Shown here one piece after another: positions 1 to 5,007 of a stretch of DNA of 5,007 nucleotides. The stretch's first letter is position 1, and each line of letters starts with the position of its first letter. Where the stretch lies: positions 1 to 5,007 of the forward strand of contig JBKPBQ010000210.1 in assembly GCA_046726955.1 (NCBI GenBank), in the 5' to 3' direction. Both the position numbers and the translations under genes were made by a program. Under the pieces are notes generated by a model, which was given only the letters and a program-made list of their open reading frames with translations, did not search any database and was not told the origin of the DNA. This DNA comes from CAVPGH01 sp046726955 (GTDB lineage Bacteria > Acidobacteriota > Vicinamibacteria > Fen-336).

Positions 1-1491
1 GCGGTCGGGCACGCCGGCGACGCCGACCTCGGCGACGGCCGGGTGCTGGGCGAGCGCCTCCTCGATCTCGCGGGGCCACACCTGCAGGCCGCTCGTCTTG
101 ATCAGCTCCTTCTTGCGGTCGACCACGAAGAGGAACCCGTCCGCGTCCATGTAGCCGAGATCGCCGCTCATGAGCCAGCGGCCGCCGCCATCGCCGCGAT
201 CGCGCAGCGCGGCCGCCGTCTCCTCGGGCGCGTTCCAGTAGCCGGGCATGACCTGCGGGCCGCGGATCACGATCTCTCCCACCTCGCCGTCGGGCAGCTC
301 GCGCACGCCGTCCCCCGCGTCCACGATCTTCACCTCCACGTCCGGCCAGGGGATGCCCACCGACCCGGGCTTGCTCTTTCCCTGGATCGGCTCCGCGGTG
401 CTCGCCACGATCGCCTCGGTCATCGAGTAGCCCTCGATGAGCCGCCCGCCGGTCAGCGACTCGAAGCGCCGGCGCGTCTCCGCGAGGAGGGGCGCGGCCC
501 CGGAGACGCAAGTCTTCATCGAGCGGAAGTCGGCGCGCCCCGCGCGGACGTCCTCGCGGGCGAGGAGCGCGTTGTAGAGCGTGGGGACGCCGACGAAGAA
601 GGCCGGGCGCAGGCGGCGGATGGTGGCGACCACGTCGTCGAGGTCCCGGGGGTTGGGGATGAGGATCACGGGAAGGCGGGCGAGGAACGCGATGCCCTGG
701 ACGGCCACGCACCCGTAGACGTGGAAGAGCGGGATCGGCAGGAGGATTCGATCCCGCCCGTCCGCGAGGTGCTCGCCGTACCAGGCGCGGCTCTGCAGGG
801 CGGTGACGACGAGCGAGCGGTGGGGCACGACGACGCCTTTCGGCGTGCCCGTCGTCCCTCCGCTCAGCAGGATGAACGCGGTGTCGTCGGGCTTCACGTC
901 GACGGGAGGGCGCGGGGCGCGCGCGTGCGCGGCGAGGAGGTCCTGGAGCCACACGTCGCCCGTCTCGAGCCGTACTCGATGGCCCTCCTTTCCCTCCTTG
1001 AGGAGCGTGAAGAGCAGGCGCAGAGGAGCCGGCAGGTACTCCTTGATGCGGGTGGCGATCACGCCGCGGACGGCGGTGCCTCCCTGGATCCGCTTGAGAC
1101 GCGCGTAGAAAGGCGTGAGGACGACGACGGTCGTCACCTGGCTCGCGACGAGGGGACGCGCGAGCTCGTCGTCGGTGTAGATGGGGTTCAACGGGACGAC
1201 GGTCGCCCCCGCCTTCCAGGCCCCGAGCTCGGCGATCAGGAACTGCGGGCAGTTGGGGAGAAGGAGACCGACGCGATCGCCCCTGGTCACCCCGCCGTCC
1301 ACCAGCGCGGCGGCGAACGCGTCGGACAGGCGGTCGAGGGCGTGAGCGGCGAGGGGTTGGCCCTTGAAGTAGACGATGGGGTGGGAGGGTTGCTCGCGGA
1401 CCGTCTCGGCGAAGAAGTCGAGGAGCGTCTTCTCCGGGTACGGAGCGAGCGAGTGCGGAACTCCCGGGTCGTAGTGGCGGCGCCACCTCAT
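1..1491 (-). CDS. Long-chain-type acyl-CoA ligase (AMP-binding, ANL superfamily), C-terminus cut by window edge
   Basis: ATP-dependent activation of a carboxylic acid, probably a fatty acid, to an acyl-adenylate and then an acyl-CoA; probably cytosolic or membrane-peripheral. I translated the minus strand by hand: 497 codons stay open with no frameshift. Visible ANL motifs are the P-loop LLSGGTTGTPKG (residues 208-219), PIPLFHVYG (252-260), GVPT (301-304), GYSMTE (354-359), SGDLGYMD (442-449, with the ATP-ribose-binding Asp444) and the hinge/A8 region DRKKELIKTSG (458-468) followed by PREIE. The N-terminus (HYDPGVPHSLAPYPEKTLLD) fits bacterial FadD-like ligases and supports the ATG at 1491. 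Only the distal part of the small C-terminal domain, including the expected catalytic Lys, lies beyond the left edge; relatives are usually about 540-570 residues. The start codon overlaps the upstream oxygenase stop as ATGA, with no strong ribosome site of its own, so translation is probably coupled. Chain-length preference cannot be read; an aryl or other acid substrate remains possible. Confidence 0.95.
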   Translation of the reverse strand, partial: MRWRRHYDPGVPHSLAPYPEKTLLDFFAETVREQPSHPIVYFKGQPLAAHALDRLSDAFAAALVDGGVTRGDRVGLLLPNCPQFLIAELGAWKAGATVVPLNPIYTDDELARPLVASQVTTVVVLTPFYARLKRIQGGTAVRGVIATRIKEYLPAPLRLLFTLLKEGKEGHRVRLETGDVWLQDLLAAHARAPRPPVDVKPDDTAFILLSGGTTGTPKGVVVPHRSLVVTALQSRAWYGEHLADGRDRILLPIPLFHVYGCVAVQGIAFLARLPVILIPNPRDLDDVVATIRRLRPAFFVGVPTLYNALLAREDVRAGRADFRSMKTCVSGAAPLLAETRRRFESLTGGRLIEGYSMTEAIVASTAEPIQGKSKPGSVGIPWPDVEVKIVDAGDGVRELPDGEVGEIVIRGPQVMPGYWNAPEETAAALRDRGDGGGRWLMSGDLGYMDADGFLFVVDRKKELIKTSGLQVWPREIEEALAQHPAVAEVGVAGVPDR

Positions 1492-2564
1492 TCCGTGACC
1501 GCGTAGTCGTCGCCGTAGTACTTGCTCGTGATCCGCGTGTGGAAGTGGACGGCCTTGATCGGCTCGTACTTCGGCGCGCCGAGCCCGGGGAGGACCTCCA
1601 ACACCTGGTCCTCCCAGAGGTAGACGGCCATCGGGAAGGAGACGCGGGGAGCGCGCCGGAGCGCCGGATCCCGGGGCAGGCTCACGCGGTGGGTCGTGGA
1701 CGGCAGGAGGTCGTTGCTGATCCGCTGCACGTAGTCGCCGGTGTTGAGGATGATCGTGCCCGGCGCGGCCTGGAGGCGGATCCACTTCATGTTCGCGCGG
1801 TTGAGGACCTGCAGGCCTTCGACGCGAGGCGCGGGCAGGAACGTGAAGAGGTCCACGTCCTCGTGGCCGAGCATCCGGCCTCCGCCCGCGCTCTCGTCCT
1901 CCGCGGCGAGCGGCGGATAGTAGTTGAGGCGGAAGCCGAAGTTGGTGGCGGCGAGCGCCCGGTCGTAGAGGTGCGGATCGGCCCCGAGGTGACGCAGCAG
2001 GCTCTGCATCACGGGGAGGATGAGCGCCTCCTGGTCGCGGACGAGCCGGCGGAAGAAGCGCTCCGTCTCGGGCCGCGGCCAGTATCGGCTCGCGTCGAAC
2101 GTCGGATCGCCGTCGAGGCCGAAGGCCCGGCGGCAGAAGACCCAGCCCTCGACCAGGTCGGGGTGGATGTCGCTCGTCTCCTTGATCGGGAAGTAGCCTT
2201 GGTTGACGGAGCCGTGCCTCTGCGCCCGGAAGCGGAGCTTCTCCGCGAGCGGGACCTCTGTGAAGAGCTCGGCGACGCGCGCTTCGGCCTCCTCGTAGAG
2301 CCGCGTGTCGATCCCGTGCCCCTCGAGGATGGCGAAGCCGATCTCCCGCAGGGCCGTGCCCAGGTCGCGCGCGAAGTCGGCGCGGTCGCTCTCGCCGCCG
2401 TGGAGGAACCGGCCCAGGTCGCAGGTGCGGATGCGGTAGTCCTCGTCGAACGCCTCGCCGTGCCGGCCTTCGGCCAGGTGGTACTCCTGCTTCTTCTCCA
2501 CCTGGTCGTAGCGCGTGTACGCCTGGTTCGTGGCGTCGATGCCCAGCGACTTCTTGTCGGTCAC
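1488..2564 (-). CDS. Isopenicillin-N-synthase-like Fe(II) oxygenase (2OG-Fe(II) family), substrate unknown
   Basis: Soluble non-heme iron oxygenase of the DIOX_N plus 2OG-FeII_Oxy type, 358 residues. The N-terminal DIOX_N region spans about residues 60-150 (DFARDLGTALREIGFAILEG then HGID). The jelly-roll core spans about 205-320: NYYPPL (214-219), the iron facial triad His234-x-Asp236 (GHEDVD) with distal His292 (STTHRVS), NTGD (274-277), and the R-x-S pair Arg307/Ser309 that binds 2-oxoglutarate carboxylate in most relatives and substrate carboxylate in IPNS itself. A conserved-looking tail, HFHTRITSKYYGDDY, closes the protein. The GTG at 2564 is preferred because it has GGGAGG nine bases upstream and is followed at once by family-like sequence; the longer in-frame ATG at 2705 would add 47 Arg/Trp-rich residues lying over the neighbouring gene. 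It lies 52 bp after the MmcQ-like gene and overlaps the ligase by 4 bp. The fold and metal site are secure. The reaction (hydroxylation, desaturation, ring formation) and the need for 2-oxoglutarate are not. Confidence 0.93.
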   Translation of the reverse strand: MTDKKSLGIDATNQAYTRYDQVEKKQEYHLAEGRHGEAFDEDYRIRTCDLGRFLHGGESDRADFARDLGTALREIGFAILEGHGIDTRLYEEAEARVAELFTEVPLAEKLRFRAQRHGSVNQGYFPIKETSDIHPDLVEGWVFCRRAFGLDGDPTFDASRYWPRPETERFFRRLVRDQEALILPVMQSLLRHLGADPHLYDRALAATNFGFRLNYYPPLAAEDESAGGGRMLGHEDVDLFTFLPAPRVEGLQVLNRANMKWIRLQAAPGTIILNTGDYVQRISNDLLPSTTHRVSLPRDPALRRAPRVSFPMAVYLWEDQVLEVLPGLGAPKYEPIKAVHFHTRITSKYYGDDYAVTE

Positions 2565-2573
2565 GAGGCCGAG

Positions 2574-2579
2574 CCTCCC
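2574..2579 (-). promoter_or_regulatory. Ribosome binding site deciding the oxygenase GTG start
   Basis: On the minus strand this reads GGGAGG, nine bases before the GTG at 2564-2562. It is the best Shine-Dalgarno match in the 52-bp gap after the MmcQ-like gene and is the main reason for rejecting the longer in-frame ATG at 2705. Confidence 0.7.
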
Positions 2580-2616
2580 GCGCCCGAGAGCATAATCCCG
2601 CCGCCCGCGGTCCGCT

Positions 2617-3003
2617 TCATCGCTTCGCGGCCCGCACCAGGCTCTTCGGCGCCGCGCGCCGCCAGGCCTGCTCCAGCAGCTCCAGGGCCATGCCCGGCCG
2701 CACACGCCCGAGCCGCATGAGCACCATGGGGTAGGGTCGGTAGTGGTCCGTCAGGTAGAACGTCCGGGGCTCCGCTTCGAGCAAAACGTCGCGGTCCGCG
2801 AAGTCCAGCTTGATCGCGACGCTGTCGCCGTCCTCCTTCAGCCGGCAGAGGAACTTCTTGCGGACGTAGAGGGCGGGCGTGCCGAAGCAAGTGCCCGTCT
2901 CGATGCCGGAGAGTGTCGACGCTCGGGTGCAGAACTCGTCCCACGTGAGGCCGCGCTTTCGGCCCGCGGGCGCCGCGCGTCTCGCCGGTCGTCGCTTCTT
3001 CAT
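2617..3003 (-). CDS. MmcQ/YjbR family protein
   Basis: Small protein of 128 residues resembling the MmcQ/YjbR family, whose members have a CyaY-like alpha/beta fold and are often labelled DNA-binding, although the biochemical role is poorly established. Family features seen: the TWDEF start of helix 1 (about residues 20-24), the G-T-x-x-FGTPALYVRKKFLCRL segment (about 37-55), a central strand ending in DFADRD, the YLTDHYRPYPMVLMRLG segment (about 83-99), and a final helix ending ELLEQAWRRAAPKSLV. The family usually begins close to the TWDEF helix; here about 19 mostly Arg/Lys/Ala residues precede it, a basic tail that could contact nucleic acid. No in-frame ATG or GTG lies nearer the domain, so ATG 3003 is kept although no good ribosome site precedes it. 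It is first in the leftward group, divergent from pirin, and 52 bp before the oxygenase. A functional link to the oxygenase and ligase is not evident. Confidence 0.88.
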   Translation of the reverse strand: MKKRRPARRAAPAGRKRGLTWDEFCTRASTLSGIETGTCFGTPALYVRKKFLCRLKEDGDSVAIKLDFADRDVLLEAEPRTFYLTDHYRPYPMVLMRLGRVRPGMALELLEQAWRRAAPKSLVRAAKR

Positions 3004-3038
3004 CGGCAGGGGACGGTGAAGTGGTCGAGATGGGCCAT
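3000..3038 (-). other. 12-residue mini-ORF overlapping the MmcQ-like start (possible leader or VOC gene remnant)
   Basis: Minus-strand ATG at 3038 followed by MAHLDHFTVPCR and TGA at 3002-3000; the stop overlaps the ATG of the MmcQ-like gene as ATGA. The peptide resembles the first beta-strand of VOC/glyoxalase-fold proteins, which often begin with an LDH(F/V)-type motif and go on to a CRD-type motif. It may be a translated leader that couples to the weakly preceded MmcQ-like start, a relic of a truncated VOC gene, or chance. No convincing Shine-Dalgarno precedes its own ATG, so translation is unproven. Confidence 0.2.
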
Positions 3039-3081
3039 CGCCAGACGATCGTAGCTCACGAGGCGACCGGTGCGCTGCGCT

Positions 3082-3101
3082 TCCGACTGAGCTAGTCTGG
3101 A
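3082..3101. repeat. Bulged inverted repeat, candidate operator or 5' UTR hairpin
   Basis: The left arm TCCGACT (3082-3088) pairs with AGTC (3094-3097) and GGA (3099-3101), with T3098 as a single bulged base and a 5-base loop GAGCT. This gives seven pairs. It lies 27 bases before the pirin ATG and is not followed by a U-tract, so it does not look like an intrinsic terminator. It could be an operator half-site pair or a hairpin in the pirin leader, or chance. Confidence 0.3.
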
Positions 3102-3119
3102 GTTTCGAGGGAAATTAAC

Positions 3120-3124
3120 GGAGG
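3120..3124 (+). promoter_or_regulatory. Ribosome binding site of the pirin gene
   Basis: GGAGG with four bases before ATG 3129. The spacing is at the short end of normal but the match is strong, and it supports this start together with the family-typical N-terminus. Confidence 0.65.
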
Positions 3125-3128
3125 CTCC

Positions 3129-3824
3129 ATGATCAAGGTCCGGCCCGGCGGAGAGCGGGGCCGCACGCGCACCTCGTGGCTCGACAGCCACCACACGTTC
3201 TCCTTCAACGACTACTACGACCCGGACTACATGGGCTTCCGCTCGCTCCGGGTCATCAACGAGGACTTCGTGGCCCCCGGCGGCGGCTTCGGCCGGCACG
3301 GGCACAAGGACATGGAGATCCTGTCCTACGTGCTCGAGGGCGGCCTGCAGCACCAGGACAGCTCCGGGGGCGGCGGCGTGATCCGGCCCGGCGAGATCCA
3401 GTTCATGCGCGCGGGCACGGGCGTCACCCACAGCGAGATGAACGCGTCCAAGACCGAGCCCGTGCACTTCCTGCAGATCTGGATCGTTCCCGACCGCAGG
3501 GGCCTCGCCCCCACGTACGGCCAGAAGGCCTTCGACCGCGCGGCGGCGCGCCGCGGGTTCGTGAACCTCGCCTCGGCCGCGGGGGACGGCGGCCTTCAGA
3601 TCCAGCAGGACGCTTCGCTCTACGTTACCCTTCTCGGGCCCGGCGACCGGCGCGTCCACGACCTCGCGCCAGACCGTCACGCCTGGGTGCAGGTGGCGCG
3701 AGGCAAGGCGTCGCTCGGCGGACGGCCGCTCGCCGCCGGGGACGGCGCGGCCGTGACGGATGAGCCGCAGCTCGAGCTCGAGGGGACGACGGACAGCGAG
3801 GTGCTCGTCTTCGACCTCACCTGA
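3129..3824 (+). CDS. Pirin family protein, YhhW-type bicupin
   Basis: Soluble bicupin of 231 residues, the same length as E. coli YhhW. The four metal ligands of the N-terminal cupin are in the positions known for pirins: His57 and His59 (GRHGHKDMEI), His101 and Glu103 (THSEMN). Other signatures are the N-terminal WLDSHHTFSFNDYYDP segment (17-32), MGFRSLRVINED (35-46), LEGGLQHQDS (69-78), the PGEIQFMRAGTGVTHSE strand pair and HFLQIWIVP (113-121). The C-terminal cupin (about 155-231) has lost the ligands, as is usual. YhhW and human pirin show quercetin 2,3-dioxygenase activity in vitro, but the physiological role in bacteria is uncertain; redox sensing or modulation of central-metabolic enzymes has been proposed for some homologues. 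It is divergent from the MmcQ-like gene and 61 bp before the kinase on the same strand, with no terminator seen between them. Family assignment is very secure, substrate is not. Confidence 0.96.
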   Translation: MIKVRPGGERGRTRTSWLDSHHTFSFNDYYDPDYMGFRSLRVINEDFVAPGGGFGRHGHKDMEILSYVLEGGLQHQDSSGGGGVIRPGEIQFMRAGTGVTHSEMNASKTEPVHFLQIWIVPDRRGLAPTYGQKAFDRAAARRGFVNLASAAGDGGLQIQQDASLYVTLLGPGDRRVHDLAPDRHAWVQVARGKASLGGRPLAAGDGAAVTDEPQLELEGTTDSEVLVFDLT

Positions 3825-3828
3825 GGAG
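3823..3828 (+). promoter_or_regulatory. Shine-Dalgarno-like site before the pre-kinase mini-ORF
   Basis: GAGGAG overlaps the pirin stop codon (TGA 3822-3824) and lies six bases before the ATG at 3835. It is well placed for the 14-codon mini-ORF but too far (57 bases) to serve the kinase ATG at 3886 directly. Confidence 0.4.
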
Positions 3829-3834
3829 CGGGGC

Positions 3835-3879
3835 ATGAGAGACGTCCGGGTGACGACGGCGGGCGGGATGCTCGACTGA
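3835..3879 (+). other. 14-residue mini-ORF in frame with and just before the kinase
   Basis: ATG at 3835 encodes MRDVRVTTAGGMLD and ends at TGA 3877-3879, six bases before the kinase ATG. It is preceded by the GAGGAG site, whereas the kinase ATG has no clear ribosome site. It is in the same reading frame as the kinase, so a single TGA separates the two. The likeliest roles are a translated leader feeding ribosomes to the kinase by termination-reinitiation, or chance. I do not recognise the peptide. Confidence 0.3.
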
Positions 3880-3885
3880 GTCCGG

Positions 3886-5007
<1,122 letters not shown>

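Larger units (their letters stand above)
3004..3128. promoter_or_regulatory. Divergent intergenic region between the MmcQ-like gene and pirin
   Basis: These 125 bp must hold the promoters of both the leftward and rightward groups if each has its own. I do not see a convincing sigma-70 pair on either strand. On the minus strand TACGAT (3053-3048) is a 4-of-6 match to a -10 box but lacks a -35 partner at 17 bp. The stretch at 3103-3120 is the only relatively AT-rich part, but it lies too close to the pirin ribosome site to be its -10. The region also holds the mini-ORF at 3000-3038, the palindrome ACGATCGT (3045-3052) and the bulged inverted repeat at 3082-3101. Confidence 0.45.

Noticed and set aside
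43..1506. A 487-codon open frame on the plus strand
   Set aside because: It is the antisense shadow of the acyl-CoA ligase. Its product is rich in Arg, Val, Glu, Asp and His with no recognisable domain, as expected from the complement of GC-rich codons, while the minus strand carries all the ANL motifs.
1488..2564. Beta-lactam biosynthesis locus suggested by the IPNS-like fold
   Set aside because: No ACV synthetase, epimerase, acyltransferase or expandase is present, and the fold is shared by many unrelated oxygenases.
2565..2705. N-terminal extension of the oxygenase to the ATG at 2705
   Set aside because: The added 47 residues are Trp/Arg/Gly-rich, overlap the MmcQ-like gene out of frame and have no family similarity; GTG 2564 has a strong ribosome site and is followed directly by family-like sequence.
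1539..2720. A 393-codon open frame on the plus strand opposite the oxygenase
   Set aside because: Low-complexity Val/Glu/Arg/Ala product with no family features; the opposite strand encodes a complete oxygenase with an intact iron triad.
2561..2944. A 127-codon minus-strand frame over the MmcQ-like gene
   Set aside because: It is an alternate frame of the MmcQ-like gene; only the 2617-3003 frame gives a recognisable family sequence.
3045..3052. Perfect 8-base palindrome ACGATCGT
   Set aside because: It is short and a chance occurrence is likely; no second copy or flanking symmetry is seen.
3000..3836. A 278-codon minus-strand frame opposite pirin
   Set aside because: Antisense shadow of pirin. 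Only its last 12 codons (3038-3000) were kept as a separate low-confidence observation, because they lie in the intergenic region and resemble a VOC start.
3825..3885. Possible terminator between pirin and the kinase
   Set aside because: No stable stem followed by a T-run is visible; the stretch is better described by the mini-ORF and its ribosome site.

Overview
This is a GC-rich window (by eye about two thirds G+C or more, with strongly G/C-ending codons) from a bacterial chromosome. The best taxonomic hint is the right-hand gene. It encodes a PASTA-less Ser/Thr kinase with one membrane span followed by a TolB/PD40-type propeller, an architecture that is very abundant in Acidobacteriota and also occurs in Myxococcota and related soil lineages. 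I infer an Acidobacteriota-like or similar uncultivated soil/sediment bacterium; this is a family-pattern judgement, not a computed assignment.

Layout: five protein genes in two divergent groups around a 125-bp intergenic region (3004-3128). Leftward (minus strand) are a small MmcQ/YjbR-family protein (3003 to 2617), an isopenicillin-N-synthase-like non-heme iron oxygenase (2564 to 1488), and a long-chain-type acyl-CoA ligase (1491 to beyond the left edge). The last two share a 4-bp ATGA overlap, so they are very likely co-transcribed and translationally coupled. Rightward (plus strand) are a YhhW-type pirin (3129-3824) and the membrane Ser/Thr kinase (3886 to beyond the right edge). A 14-codon in-frame mini-ORF lies between pirin and the kinase.

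The acyl-CoA ligase reads in one uninterrupted frame over its 497 visible residues, and all adenylation motifs are present. A long open frame on the opposite strand (43-1506) is its antisense shadow. The oxygenase start is moved from the longest possible ORF (2705) to a GTG at 2564, which has a good Shine-Dalgarno sequence.

How the genes may work together: the ligase would activate a carboxylic acid as an acyl-adenylate and then a thioester, and the coupled oxygenase could oxidise the same substrate or product. The substrate cannot be read from the sequence. Pirin and the kinase look like ordinary housekeeping or accessory genes. I see no mobile element, CRISPR array, RNA gene or convincing terminator. 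Most of the window is conventional. The less ordinary points are the coupled ligase/oxygenase pair, two mini-ORFs abutting the starts of downstream genes (one resembling the beginning of a VOC/glyoxalase-fold protein), and a bulged inverted repeat in the divergent promoter region.
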